Assembly: GCA_025331565.1 (NCBI GenBank)
Contig: JAFREQ010000030.1
Span: 1 to 64,000, forward strand
Length of the DNA: 64,000 nt
DNA from: Holacanthus passer
Lineage: Eukaryota > Chordata > Actinopteri > Pomacanthidae
Direction: 5' to 3'
A model generated the notes under the pieces. That model did not search any database. It was not told where the DNA came from and saw only the letters and a list, made by a program, of their open reading frames with translations. The translations under genes and the position numbers were made by a program. Below are positions 13,201-23,510 of the stretch, in pieces. Position 1 is the first letter of the stretch. The number at the start of each line of letters is the position of its first letter.

Positions 13201-16200
13201 CCCGGATCACTTGTTTTGTCCCGGGTCGCTTGTTTCGTATTCACGGCCGTGCGTGTTGTTGAAATGACGATACAAGTAGCTTGCGTTTCCTCCTCTTGCT
13301 GTCACAACATGGCGGCAGATTTTGCACGTTGTTGACGTTTGCGCCTGTCGGATGTTTGTAAACCGAACCAGCTCCGAATAACGGAGGTGCCGCCTCTGTT
13401 TTTCTCGGTCTCTCTGCTTGGTTCTGACCATAGACTGTAAAAAAAAAAACAGGTTCCGACACTCCACGCGTATCTTTTCACAGCTCAGACTTTTCTTCAC
13501 CATCTGTTTCGCTCGTTGTGTCTTTACTGATAGCTTAGCTTAGCCTAGCATAACCATAGGCTGTTTAAATAGCCACCCCCTTTTTACGCAAAGTCAGATA
13601 GAGTGAATATGTTTTCTATATGTTATGAATATGTTTTTAGATGTATGTATATGTTTTAAGATATATGATGAATAAAGACAAGTATTCAGACCACAACTGA
13701 ACTTTTGAAAAAAATAAAATGCCTTATGTTTTTAGAATTGGGCTATTATTATCAGTACTTCATTCTGTGCAATAGTTTCATTGCATTTCATTTCATCTCA
13801 ATTCATCCTTTTCATCCTGTCTATAGTCTATATCGTGTTTCATATGCTCATATTTCATATTCTCTGTTAATTTATTAATACCTTGTAGCCTGTTTTTTGC
13901 ACTGTTAATACTACTTGTATATTTCTATAGTTAAATTGTCATTACTTTTATTATGGTTAAGTGTTAATACTTCTACTCTAGTTAAATTGTTGATACTTTT
14001 TTACCCGGATTGAATTACAAACATTTTTTTACACTTCTTGTAAATTTACCTACTATTTATTTATCTATCTTTGCTGCTGTAACATTGCAAATTTCCCCGT
14101 TGTGGGACTAATAAAGGAATATCTTATTTTATTGATTTATCATGGCGATGATGGTATTGCAAAATCCATATCGTGGCACAACAACATGGCGGTGATGACT
14201 ATGACACCGGTATACCGCCCAGGCCTAGTTGAAATAGCAAAATCAAAGCAGTGTCATTTCTCCCACTCACTCAGACAGGCTTAAATGCTAATTGCTAAAT
14301 GCTGAAATGCTCATGGTGGCTCCTCCAGTGGTGACTTCTGCATTTGCCTTGAACATTGAGTATGAACGTCTTCCTTCAGTGAGGTGTGTGAGGCGTTTCT
14401 GCTGTTTCTGACAATTTCTGTCAGTGGTAGGACCGCAGAGCCTCATTAACCTCAAAATGTTTGAAAGCTTTGTTAACAGTGCAGTGGGACAGACAGTTGG
14501 ACTGGTTATAGGGGACAGACAGGCTGGGACAACGGGGACAACCCACCAGTGCCCATAGCTCTTTTCATTTGTCATTGGTCATTTGTGTTTAATTTAAGAA
14601 TTTTGCCACTTTTCTGGTTAATTCTAGTGAGGCTATACAGAGGTATGCGGATGAAGTTTTTTAATTGATCAACGGCAGGCTGCAAAATCTGTCTATATAG
14701 ATGGAAGGCTGTATTGTCTGTATTCGCAGCTCTATCATGTATTTGGTTGTGTTGTGTGTATTTGCAGTGCATTTCCTAAATGCTGTGCATGTGTTGTCAA
14801 ATTGATGAATGTAATGCAGAAACATTTAGAGTACATTTTAACTGACTTACTTTTCACTTTCATCTATCTTTTACTTGAGTAAAAATTGACTTTTTAGTAA
14901 AAAAAAAGTAACAGTACATTTACTAGAGTATAATATCCCATCTCTGTGTGTGTGTGTGTGTGTGTGTGCGTGCTTTCATGCAGTTGGCATGCAGAACAGT
15001 GAGTATCCGGTGTTGATGCTTTCTGTGGCCTGCCAGGTCAGAGGTTAAAGGTCGTGTGTGAGGGAAGTGAAGGAGACAGCATGGAGACAGCAGGCTTGCT
15101 GCACTGCACAAACAACCTGCCTCTTTCTGTTATGGCTGTAATATTTTATGGTTCTGGATAAAATGTGGTCCTCTGTTTTGTTTTTCAGTTCTGTCTTACT
15201 GCTCTGTTCTTTATGTCAGTTCCTCTTTACTTCTCATTGACCAGTCTCTCTGAGATTTGGCCTGTGTGTGTCAGAAATATATATAAAAAAACAAACTGTA
15301 CATAACTAGAGCTTGTAACTAACAGTTGTCATCAACATTGCGTATTCTGCCAATTGCTTTCTCGATTAATGGATGAATTGTTTGGCCTATACAATGTCTG
15401 AAAATTCCCATCACAAGTTACAGGAGACAAAGGGGGTGTTTTAAAAATTTTAATTACAAATCTGTCAAACACCTAAAGATATTCAGATCATATGAGACAA
15501 AGAATAAAATTTAATTAAACACATTTGAGAAGCTAAAACCATCAAACTTCTGCTTCAAAAATTATTCTGAATAACAATTAATTGATAATCAGATTTGTTG
15601 CAGTTTAGTTTTCTGTCAATAAACTAACTGATTAATCAGCTAATTTTTTCAGCTTCATACAACCTTTTGAAAATTTTTATGAAAGAATTTAAACACTGAT
15701 GTGTTTTTTGGTCTGTTTAAGCTTAAATGTGCCGTTATTCTGAAGGCTTACTATTGAAACCAGAAGTTATCTTTGCAGCTTTACACTGTCCCGTGAAAAC
15801 TAAACGTACTGTTATATCTGTGGCAGCATTTTTCCAGCATTTCTGCAAATGTTTTCAATGGTTCCTGAAAGGGCAATATTTGTTATGCTCATATGTATGT
15901 ACTTTATATGTGTGTTTTCATTATAGCTGATTGGCTGTCAAGTTCAGAGGGTTCCTGAGGGATCTACTGAGCGTTACACTCACTGGATCAACACACTCAC
16001 TCAGGATCAGCTCATCACACAGGTAAATACCCACAGTCTGTTACAGTGCATATTTGGGCACATATACTCTGTCTGTGAGTGTGTAGAGTCCGTGTGTATG
16101 TGAGAGGTCATGTGCCAGGCAGCAACCAGGTCAGACAGAAACAGGATACGTACCTGCTGTACACAGTTTCCACGGAAATGTGGCAGTGGACTGGAGGGTG

Positions 16201-17090
16201 GACGCAGCATCACCCTCGACCTCTTTGTCCATCTCAGTCCCACCAGAGGAAACAGGTCACACTGCCAGCTGTCTGCTGAGGGTAGTCCATAGTGGAAACT
16301 GTTGGCAGTGGAAAAGCTAATTTTGCAGCTTACACACTGTTTCAGTCTCAACTGATACTGCAGTGGACATTTTTATATATGGTGCTTATTGTTCCACATT
16401 GCTGTGTGAAAGTTGTCATGTATTAACTTCATCAACGACAACAGTACAATTACTGTAAAAATAATCCATCACCAGATTTTAAAGTCTCTTCATCAGCCTC
16501 TGCACTCCACCAGATTGGATATATTAAGAAATTGATATATGGTCCAAAACATAAAAGTGGCTGCAGTTCCTCCAGAGCAGGTGAAGCTGGAAGTTTCCTG
16601 CTGTTGCAGATAGTGAAATGAATGAAGATGGCATGTTGTGAAATGTCAGAATCCAAGTGTCCTCTGCCACGTCTCTCAGCTAAGTCTACTCAACTTTATT
16701 ATTGCCCAATCAGACTTCACATCTCAAATGACAAAAACAACTGATGTTCTCTGTTGACATAGTGTTGCTTTGCTAACTTGGTACTACAATCACTAATTAT
16801 CACAATGCATTCGGCAGTGCTGATGTTGATGCTTGGACAATTAATACATTAATACTTTTACAAACTGCTTAAAGGTTGTCGAGTAAAATCATCAGATTCT
16901 GCTTTTACAGCTCATACGTCTACTTTCATGATATTAAATAGTCACATTAATCACTAATGATAAGAGAGCCGGTGATAAAAAAAAAATAAAACCACTGGCA
17001 GTATTTCTGTTTATGTAAAACTGGAAGTCAACTGTTGCTGTCTGAGCAAAACACACCGTCACCAAGGATACAAGACAACCTGGACCTGAT

Positions 17091-17121
<31 letters not shown>

Positions 17122-19558
17122 TGTCTGCATAACTCCTTAGCAGACATTCCAGGATATTTATATGATATTAAGTTTCATGGAGCATGAGAATGAGATCATA
17201 CATTGATTCTGCAGGCATAAAAGCAGCTCATTTTCCTCCCCCTTCTCTTTCTTCACTTTATCTGCCTTTACTTTCAGTTTCTGGGTAAAAGAAACAGGAT
17301 CTAAGTGAGTTAGACTAGAGATTTACTTAGGGTGGTGCTTGTTTAATTTGATCCAGAGGTGGAACCTGAGTGTTCATCTGTAGGACATTAGATACGGTTA
17401 TCCCAAATCTATCCTACCCCACTGACTTCTCACATCCACACTGACTCTCTCCCTCTTTCTGTCCCTCAGCTTCCCAGAACTCATTCTTATTCCTCTTGTT
17501 CATGCTTTTGACCACAGCTTACATCTGCAAAATGTTGCAATATTACAACAGAAGGGAGAGGAGTTGTACGTAGGTGGATACACACACACACACACACACA
17601 TACACTCACTAGATTCTGTCCAGCTGGCTGAATCCAGATGGTTTTTTTTACAGTTTTCTTCATCTGTGATTCATTTCAGGTATGCAGTAGTAGTCCACTT
17701 CATCCAAGAACAATCACACACATATGCACATGAACACACACATATACACACATTTGTGTGTTCACAGTGACGTAGTTGGACAAAGAAATGGATCAGCCTG
17801 GAATGACCCTCCAATTCAAAACACAGCAACACTGCTGTAAGAAACACTCACACACACAGAGGAAAGTAGGAGCACGAAGGGTTGGGGGTCTGGAGAGAGG
17901 GGTGGGCATGAGGTAGGAATAAAAAGAGAAGGAAATAGAAAAGCGGTAATGTGGTCCTGGTATATTAAAGCTGTGGTTAAAAAGAGAAGAAGCCAAAACA
18001 AACTCATTAGTCAAAGATCACGTGCGAGAGGATGGAAGTGTGTATCCTTCCCCTGCACACTTCAGGAAGCGCACACTACTTTACATGTGGCTGCACTCTA
18101 ACCTATTTTGTTTGCAGGATTAGAAGTTGACTTTCCCGTTCGACTGTTTGTTCCTGAAAGCCAAATAGGAAATTTCCCCGAGCCATTCGCCAAACCTTGG
18201 ACAGGTTTTAGCTGATTTGGATGTTATGTTCCTCTAACTGTGTCTAACACAGTGTGTGTGCATGTGTATGTGTGAGAGACAATACTGTGCTTTCAAGTGC
18301 ACTCTTTGTGCTGTAGGTTCTCTTTATCTCTCACTTCTTCTTCTTCAGTGCTGCGTGTCATATCATCATCATCATGTGAGCACATCATCATCAAAAGACC
18401 GCACCAAATTAGAAAAAATCTTTTTGCTTGTGGTGGCCCAACACTTTACTTACACACTTTCTGTTGGCTTTTCCTTTAACTTGTATGTTTTGGTTCAGTT
18501 GTGTGTTATTTCTGTGGTTCCTCCCTCATCCAACACACAAACTTTAAAATGGAACAAGACACATGTAGCCTGAGTAATCAGTGTAAACATCTCCCTGTAG
18601 CATCTCGACAAATTCATCACTGACCTTTAGGGTTTGACAACAAAATTTACTTATAGGTGGTGACCAACAAGGTGGTGACCACAAGTCACAGTATTATATG
18701 ACTGATAACATGTGATTTCTGGATTCTATATGTCGAGACGTTCTGTGTTAGAGTCTGAACTGTTCTTGTGTCTCAGGTGTACACGTCTCATGGGCCCACA
18801 GTCATCATGCCAACATGGTTCTGCTCCCGGAGCTGGTTCCTCGAGGTTGGACCGTTTGATGAGGGAGGCAAGGTCAGACTTCACATCCTAATTTCTTTTG
18901 ATTTCAGACATGTACTCAAATCAACATATTTTTATTGATCAAGGTGAAAAACAAGTTTATTGCTCACAGCAGCTGCAACACATCACTTTCTACTAGTCTG
19001 CACTAGTTGGGGTTAAACCAAACAGAATGTCTCCCTCCTGCCAACAAGAAGCTAATCAGCTAACATGAGCACAATGTATGAAATAATGATTCAGTTTATA
19101 TTCTGTCTAGTAAAATGTTCATTTAAACATTATTTTGACCCACTCATATTATGTCCTTACCTAAAAGTGACCCAGCCACCAAATATTGAACCAGACCCAA
19201 CTCTAGCCTAAGACAGTCTGAGTTCTATTAGTACCAAAAAAATGCACAACAGTTATTGATAGTAATCTCGAACTGTTATTTCACACTCTACTTCCTCCTC
19301 TCCAGGGAGTCCCGGAGGACTTGCTCTTCTTCTACCAGAGTATTCGTAAAGGAGGGGGCATGTCCAGAGTCGACCAGTGCCTGCTGGTGTACCGTTACCA
19401 CGAGAAGGCCACCACACACTCTGTAACAGAGTCAGTCCCACTCAGCTACACTCACACACACACACACACACACATACTTGGACACAGTGTTGATCCTCCA
19501 CCTACTCACAGCTGCCCACTGGCATCCCAGATTTTCTCAGGGCTCGATACTCATACTA

Positions 19559-19592
<34 letters not shown>

Positions 19593-22500
19593 TTTTCAAT
19601 CTTGAGAATATCAGAATGTTTTTGGAATACCAGACACTTTCCCAGCGTATGAATCAGGAATTTCAACCTGTTTTCTTCTGTCTGTCCAATGTTCAGTATT
19701 TGTCAGACACTGTCGGGAGGGAATCAGATCTTGTCTTGAGTGTGTGTGTGTGTGTGTGTTTGCATGTGCGCAGGATCTGACACTCCTGCTGTTGCCTGTG
19801 CCTCACCAAGGTCATGTAGTGTCTGCAGGTGTGTGTGTGCGCCTCAAAATGTAAAAACACACACCAGAGGAGGCCTGTCCTGTCTTTCCTCCCCTCACAT
19901 CTCCCTCCCTTTCATCCCCTCTTTCCTGTCATCCCTCCTTCCTTCCTCCCCCTGTGTCTGTCCACTGCCCATATATCTGCCCGCGTTGACGTACTCCTTC
20001 ACCTATCATCCTACTCTCTGTCTTCATCTATCATCTGTCTATTTTTGGATGCCTATTTCAAGCTCGCCTTGCCTACTTTCCACTCTCCCCCACTTCTTCT
20101 CACCCCTTCTTACCCACAGCCTATCTACCTTCTCTCTTTAGTCAAATGAAACCATCATCTTCTTTTTGTCTCTCTCTTACTCACTCACACACACACACAC
20201 TCACACACACGTAATTGTAGAGGCTATGTCTGTGAGGTGAGAAGTGTGTTAAGATGGTGCCAAATAGTAACTGAGATGAGAGGCTTCTTAACACAGAAAG
20301 GCTGTGTTTATAAATGTGAGCGTGTGTATTTGAATCTCTCCCAGAATGTGTGAAAGTGTGTTTGCCTTTTGATCTGCAGGGTATTAGGAGGATGAAGACT
20401 TTAGTATGTGTATACAAATACAGATTGTAGTAAATCTCTGCCATGTTCCTGCCATGTCTTAGAATCAAAGGCTGTATAGAGAATGTACAGAAAAGCAATC
20501 TGGAGACCACCCGCGCTCCACCATGGTGGTGGGTTTGGGTTTGTTTGTGATGTGAGGCCCACTGCTAGACCCAGTAAGACGCTCACGTCAGGAGATGAGA
20601 GTGGAGCACCTTTTGTGCATGTGTCCATATAATATCCCAATATCATTGCATGCTTCTTTGAGTATGTGTGTGAGAGAGAGAACGGAGGAAGGGGTGAAGA
20701 GCATGAGTAGAGCGTGAAGACATATATCTGAGTGTAAAGGTGTACGTGAGGCCTATGCACAGCTGTGCATATCAGTCAAGGTGCAGGCAACAGGAAAACG
20801 AGCTCATTTTGAGCAGGATCATTTTTTCTCCTTGAAAAAACAGACTGCAGTTAAAGTTTTCATGAAATGCACTGAATTCTTTCGGAGAATTAATTTAAAA
20901 AGGAGATTATAGTCTGGTACTTTAAGGATTATTCCAGTTTATTATGGTTTGGGTCTTATTTTTGTATTTTTATCTTTTTATTTCTTTCAGCTGTGATAAA
21001 ATTGTGCTCATCAAAGTAATTGCTGGGTACTTCAATCTTCTTGTCTAACCCACAGCAAGAAAGCAAATAAGCATATTTCCCAAAATGTTTTCTTACATAT
21101 CCCCATACAGTCTGTCTATATGTCTAGTTGTCCATACATCCACACAAGTCACCTCAAAAAGCAAAATAAGGTGCATACATGAGTGCATGTTATACAGCAC
21201 ATAGAATATATCTGTCAGTATATCCAAGCTTCTCTTTCTCAGACCAACTAAAACATTCTTTTGACACTGAGTTAAACCATCTTGACTGAGGCCTACAGGC
21301 AGCATCTCTCTCTCTTTTGAGCTTGTACACTTTCTGTTTCTATATCCGTCCTCTGATCCTCTCCTCGACTCCTCTGCTTCCAGGGAAACTATTTGGAAGT
21401 TGCGAGTGGACTTCCTGCAGGAGAGAGTTCTCAGCCAATGGGAGAGCTTCACCATATGGAATGCTGGGAAACAGGGCCGCAAGCTGTACCGATGTCTCAG
21501 CCCAACCAATCAGAAGAAGGTACAGTACCTCCAGCTGTGCAGTCAGATGTGAGACACAAGCTGAATTATTTTTATTTTTTACTATTTTCTGTCTGTTAGT
21601 GGGTAGAAGTGGTGGAAAAGTCTCCCTTTTTCTTTCATTACCGTTCTGATTCATTTATCAGGTGAAGGCCTTCTGTGATGTTGATGAGAACAAGATCCGA
21701 AAAGGCTTTTACACATATGAGGAATCCAAGGTGAGATCAACCACTGTAGATACAAAGTCCAGCAGCTTGATTGTGATTCAGCGTAAGCAGAGCTGGAAGA
21801 TCATCAAGCCAAGGACATGAGCTTTATTAGCTTAATAAGATGTGATTCAAATGGATGGTCACTCAAGCACTTTATTCCAGTGAACTGGATTTCTATGAAA
21901 CTGTGACCAACAATGTTATGTGAGGGTGGTTTGTGTGTCTCTCTTTCTGTTTGTGTCCCTCCAGCAAAGACCGAAGCCAAAAATCCCAGTTCTGCACTAC
22001 AAAGTGGCCTCCGCCCCTTTCATTATCTGTGTTAAACTGGTGAGCAGAAAGCGTGTTTGTGCGTTGTATGTTTGCTGTTTCTGATCGCCTGTCCCTCAGG
22101 TCTGTAATCTAAGTTAACTACATAATGATCAAGGGCGTGTGCCCGGCACAGGACAGAACACACACGCATACACACACACACTAAAGGCAGTCAGGAAATG
22201 GGTAGAGACAGCAGCCTGATCTTTGATCACATGATGCTTGTACAAACATCAGATGTTTTTGTTTCTGATGTTCAGCTTTGTACATTTTGTACTCCACAAT
22301 TCTAGCAATACTCATAGCGATTGCTTAGCATTTTCCTGAGATAATGACTTTTTGTTATTTATTTTTTATTCAAATACAACAACACATACACACATATAGC
22401 TGTTCTGGCCGCCAGATTACTAATTGCCTATTTACTACCTAGCCAGTTTCAGACATCAAATCCAGAGTGACCCCACCTATGGGGGATACTAATTGCCCAA

Positions 22501-23017
22501 TTATGGGAATTGGGAGACGTAATCATAGTGAGAGGACAAGGAGACCTGGACACAATCATTCTCTCTCGCTCTCTCGTTCTCTGTGACACACACACACACC
22601 TGAACTCAATCACACAGGTTTTTTTTTATACTCAGATGACTAGAACTATAATCAAAAAATATACAAGGCATTTGAACTTTGTACATTTTCCGTGGTTAAA
22701 CTTGTGTGTACCGTTGGATAATCTGAATCTCTTTAACCTGTAAATAACCTTTGACTTTAGTTCAGTACAGTTAAAACACACAGCAGAGAACAATGAAGGA
22801 AATAGGGACCTTCATTAAAAAGACAAAGCAAATAGATGAGTTTACTGATTCCACGTTTTTTTGTTTGTGGAAATGTTTACTTTCTACCGTGTTTTCTGTT
22901 CCTGTTGCTTCTCTCATGTTGTTGTCCCATCTGTAGGACATGACAGGAGGCATTCTGGAGGAAAACCTCAAGTCTTTGCAGCTAAAGGAAGGAATTGATT
23001 ACTACCATTTCAACTGA
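2209..23017 (+). CDS. b3gntl1: B3GNTL1, GT2-family glycosyltransferase-like protein (12 coding exons)
   Basis: Exons: 2209-2298, 2620-2736, 2990-3089, 4191-4255, 10236-10301, 15927-16022, 18777-18872, 19306-19430, 21384-21519, 21662-21730, 21965-22039, 22937-23017. All have GT-AG junctions and matching phases and give 371 aa (human protein about 361). The catalytic GT-A fold starts at about residue 31 with a nucleotide-sugar-binding strand (SIVMPMYN). The metal-binding DxDD-type motif (DADD) is at 123-126, split between exons 4 and 5. Later blocks such as PTWFCSR, PEDLLFFY, TIWNAGKQGR and FCDVDENKIRKGF match B3GNTL1. The family is annotated as a putative beta-1,3-N-acetylglucosaminyltransferase, but its true acceptor is poorly known. 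I see no signal peptide or membrane span. The least certain part is exon 1: its 30 residues are poorly conserved, and ATG 2209 was chosen as the start in frame with a GTGGGT donor. No frameshift is present in any exon. Introns 4 and 5 are inflated by transposons. Possible poly(A) signals are ATTAAA at 23361 and AATAAA at 24582. Confidence 0.93.
3668..3985 (-). repeat. Dispersed repeat, inverted partner of 8283-8590
   Basis: Read on the minus strand, this roughly 310-bp block aligns closely with 8283-8590, with shared stretches such as CAGTGACACATATTCAATGC. A shorter relative lies at 12845-12925 inside the hAT element at 12634-14227. It is therefore probably a fragment of the same transposon family. 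It sits in intron 3 of b3gntl1. Confidence 0.7.
4261..4300. repeat. (TG)n/(CGTG)n microsatellite at the exon 4 donor of b3gntl1
   Basis: The tract starts right after the GTAAG donor of b3gntl1 exon 4 (4256). It is TG dinucleotides followed by a CGTG run. Confidence 0.9.
4390..4870 (+). mobile_element. LINE reverse-transcriptase fragment (degenerate)
   Basis: With several frame changes, the + strand translates to pieces of a non-LTR reverse transcriptase. They include the 'KAFDTVD' region, 'LLQRLCNIGFD', a degraded GVPQGS block followed by 'LGPVLF'-like residues, and the palm motif near 4815, where the usual YADD reads YSDD. Stops and frameshifts show it is dead. The pattern resembles fish L2/CR1-clade LINEs, but I cannot name the clade firmly. 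Confidence 0.75.
4915..5345. repeat. Imperfect duplicated T-rich unit
   Basis: The sequence CTCAGGTTATT..ATTGGATT occurs at about 5013 and 5154. Each copy is followed by a T-rich stretch and then AAGACCACAGAGC(T/C)GGAGAGG, at about 5096 and 5272. This gives two diverged units of about 140-170 bp. No coding content is seen. Confidence 0.6.
5420..5493 (-). tRNA. tRNA-Glu-like gene with CAC (Val) anticodon, probably a pseudogene
   Basis: On the minus strand the D-arm and stem sequence GTCTAGTGGTTAGGATTCGG and the T-arm CCCGGGTTCGATTCCCGG match the tRNA-Glu scaffold. The 5-bp anticodon stem CGGCG/CGCCG encloses loop TTCACAC, which places CAC (a Val anticodon) at positions 34-36 instead of a Glu CTC/TTC. 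The 3' acceptor side CCAGGGT pairs with ACCCT..GG on the 5' side only if three inserted bases (AAT) bulge out. That makes the gene suspect as a functional tRNA. A- and B-box-like sequences are intact. It lies antisense in intron 4 of b3gntl1. Confidence 0.7.
5685..7008 (-). pseudogene. Intronless coiled-coil (TPH-like) gene, near full length, two frameshifts
   Basis: Nested antisense in intron 4 of b3gntl1. Translation starts at 7008 (MYNMQARVERYPSG) and stops at 5685. Read across three frames it gives about 440 residues, almost all Arg/Glu/Gln/Lys-rich heptad-like helix, ending in a Pro-containing tail (QPTPPPRT... ILPIY). There is no signal peptide or membrane segment. The composition resembles the trichohyalin-plectin-homology group of ciliary coiled-coil proteins (CFAP53, CFAP45, MNS1, TCHP), but I do not recognise a specific orthologue. 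Two single-base losses break the frame. One is near 6582, where a T5 run is T6 in the copy at 8829. The other is near 6230, where one A appears lost in GAAAGGAGG. Both are in homopolymers, so sequencing error cannot be excluded. The lack of introns suggests a retrocopy, but no poly(A) tract is seen. Confidence 0.65.
7194..7312. repeat. 59-bp unit, two tandem copies
   Basis: TTCACTGCCTTTGATCTTGAGC occurs at 7194 and again at 7253. Each copy is followed by a T-rich stretch and a TGTGACATCA motif. This is a simple local duplication upstream of the antisense coiled-coil gene. Confidence 0.75.
7797..7863. repeat. Short tandem repeat, 22-24 bp x 3
   Basis: CAGTTAGAAGTATTA recurs at 7799, 7821 and 7845, separated by (CA)GTTTCTT. 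No function is suggested. Confidence 0.85.
8110..8590 (+). mobile_element. hAT-related transposon fragment with GC-palindrome head
   Basis: Positions 8180-8330 match the inside of the hAT element at 12634 (ATTCATATCATTGTAAAC, AGTGGTTTAG, ACCAACCCG), with gaps. Positions 8283-8590 are the inverted partner of 3668-3985. The left edge contains a G-run/C-run block around the perfect 16-bp palindrome GGGGGTCCGGACCCCC at 8134-8149. No intact open frame is seen. Confidence 0.65.
8590..8818 (-). mobile_element. LINE ORF2 C-terminal fragment
   Basis: On the minus strand the frame reads RLRWLGHNFTMD, then a PPGKRKRGRPKTTW block, one stop codon, then RTATTELAEMGMSWGEAQ and RDRWRQLVES. This is the typical basic C-terminal tail of non-LTR retrotransposon polyproteins. 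The internal stop shows it is dead. It joins directly to the truncated end of the coiled-coil copy at 8829, so one chance open frame runs across both. Confidence 0.8.
8829..9441 (-). pseudogene. Second copy of the coiled-coil gene, 5' half only (612-bp recent duplicate)
   Basis: This block is almost identical to 6539-7150. By eye I count three substitutions (two change the protein: Asn/Ser and Met/Val) and one extra T at the T5/T6 run. The start region (MYNMQARVERY at 9299) and the 5' flank are included. The copy ends abruptly at 8829 against a LINE fragment, so it encodes only about 160 residues of the coiled coil. The frame that is broken in copy 1 is open here. Confidence 0.85.
9446..9760 (-). 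pseudogene. Third, internally deleted copy of the coiled-coil gene
   Basis: The minus-strand frame reads QRTRRARAVQEYHHYQ, EQALEETKELKD, KEQQEDISRNKLNTE and then jumps to KEQAAAMTLRDEEK. It therefore lacks the stretch equivalent to about 6326-6470 of copy 1. It is clearly more diverged than the copy at 8829. It follows that copy with no spacer and has no start region of its own. Confidence 0.8.
10760..11410 (-). pseudogene. Fourth, degenerate copy of the coiled-coil gene
   Basis: Minus-strand matches include KSRLLRMHTDMDNMAIIAM, QKEVEEHKQQVDNMKAQL and QRTRGARAMQEYHR, followed by eroded sequence to about 11410. At its left edge, 10815-10843 (CTCTGCTGGACTGGATAGATGGGCAGG) matches the 3' flank of copy 1 near 5674-5700. 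The original duplicated unit therefore included flanking DNA and later lost most of its middle. It lies in intron 5 of b3gntl1, just past exon 5. Confidence 0.75.
11795..11856 (+). repeat. LINE-type 3' tail
   Basis: CGAATTTCCCCACTGGGGGACGACTAAAGG followed by ATATCTTATCTTAT is the common 3' end of a fish non-LTR element. Related tails are at 14087-14132 (+), 32437-32475 (-) and 38141-38200 (-). Confidence 0.6.
12020..12330 (-). mobile_element. LINE reverse-transcriptase fragment
   Basis: The minus strand encodes a piece around LLIHA (near 12240) and then DWCTNDLHLNISKTRQLVVD with FRR. This is the conserved block just after the catalytic DD of many fish LINE reverse transcriptases. The catalytic FADD segment is deleted and stops are present. 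It is antisense in intron 5 of b3gntl1. Confidence 0.75.
13009..13235. repeat. 19-bp minisatellite with 38-bp higher-order alternation
   Basis: About twelve units alternate between CTTGTTTTGTCCCGGGTCG and CTTGTTTTATCCCGGATCA. Because 19 is not a multiple of three, all + frames stay open and give a false proline/serine-type repeat protein. It overlaps the end of the BED frame on the minus strand. Confidence 0.9.
13207..13503 (-). CDS. BED-type zinc-finger fragment of a hAT transposase
   Basis: The frame is 98 codons. The minus-strand protein has a C-x2-C pair (TCKIC) followed after about 20 residues by H-x4-H (RHFNNTH). This is the spacing of the DNA-binding BED finger found at the N-terminus of hAT transposases and ZBED proteins. 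Upstream residues are basic (MVRTKQRDREKQRR). The frame runs out in the 19-bp minisatellite, and the RNase-H-like catalytic core and C-terminal dimerisation domain are absent. It could make a short DNA-binding peptide, but nothing shows that it is expressed. The start may be the internal ATG before VRTKQRD. Confidence 0.6.
   Translation of the reverse strand: MVKKSLSCEKIRVECRNLFFFLQSMVRTKQRDREKQRRHLRYSELVRFTNIRQAQTSTTCKICRHVVTARGGNASYLYRHFNNTHGREYETSDPGQNK
14087..14132 (+). repeat. LINE-type 3' tail inside the hAT element
   Basis: CAAATTTCCCCGTTGTGGGACTAATAAAGGAATATCTTATT matches the tail seen at 11795. A LINE therefore probably inserted into the hAT copy. Its 5' limit is unclear, perhaps near 13780. 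Confidence 0.55.
14236..15926. other. b3gntl1 intron 5, remainder
   Basis: AT-rich intronic sequence with a (TG)n tract at about 14945-14970. No exon, RNA gene or recognisable element was found. Confidence 0.5.
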
Positions 23018-23327
23018 CTGCTCAGGGTGATGGAGAAGACAAGAGGAGCCCTGCAGCTTTAACAAGCTGCTTACATGAATGGCAGATGATAACAGGAAAA
23101 GTGAACTTAGCACGGGGACAGAGACAGTCTCAAGACAAGGAAAGAGAAGATTGTAATGTATTTTAAGTGTTGAACATTGACATTTTTTATGTGTGGGGAA
23201 GAATGCAAAAGTGTTTTACTTGGCAGAGTTGACGGAACAGCTGATGAAGGCACAACAATACAGACCAGCCCTGATTTCTTTTCCTTGCTGAAGTCACCTG
23301 GAACCACAGCACTGAGACAATTACTGT

Positions 23328-23510
23328 TGTTAGATGAGATGACTGATATCATATCTGTCCATTAAATATGACATTACAGCCAGGAGACGCTTAGCTCAGC
23401 ACAAAGACTGGAAACAGAGGGAACCCAAAACTTGGCTCTGTCGAAAGGCAACAAAATCAACTTACCAGCATCTCTAAAGCTCGATAATTTACACATTGTA
23501 TCACGTTGGT
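23328..23510 (+). repeat. Teleost dispersed repeat, forward arm
   Basis: It contains the very common fish repeat string GCTTAGCTCAGCACAAAGACTGGAAACAGAGGGAAC and CTTACCAGCATCTCTAAAGC. It lies in the b3gntl1 3' region. An opposite-strand relative is at 24185-24360, and further copies are at 57960-58330 and 58490-58800. Confidence 0.65.

Larger units (their letters stand above)
12634..14227 (-). mobile_element. Complete non-autonomous hAT-superfamily transposon
   Basis: The ends are terminal inverted repeats: CAGGGCTGGGCGATATGG at 12634, and at 14227, read on the other strand, TAGGCCTGGGCGGTATACC. The insertion is flanked by a perfect 8-bp target-site duplication, GTTGAAAT (12626-12633 and 14228-14235), the hallmark of hAT elements. 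Inside are a minus-strand BED zinc-finger open frame (13207-13503), a 19-bp minisatellite (about 13009-13235) and a LINE tail (about 14087-14132). No transposase catalytic domain is present, so it could move only with help from elsewhere. The body is AT-rich and untranslatable outside the BED frame. Confidence 0.88.

Noticed and set aside
12968..13267. Two overlapping + strand frames (95 and 99 codons) with a repeating Leu/Ser/Pro peptide
   Set aside because: They are created by the 19-bp minisatellite, which keeps every frame open. No start context or homology supports them.
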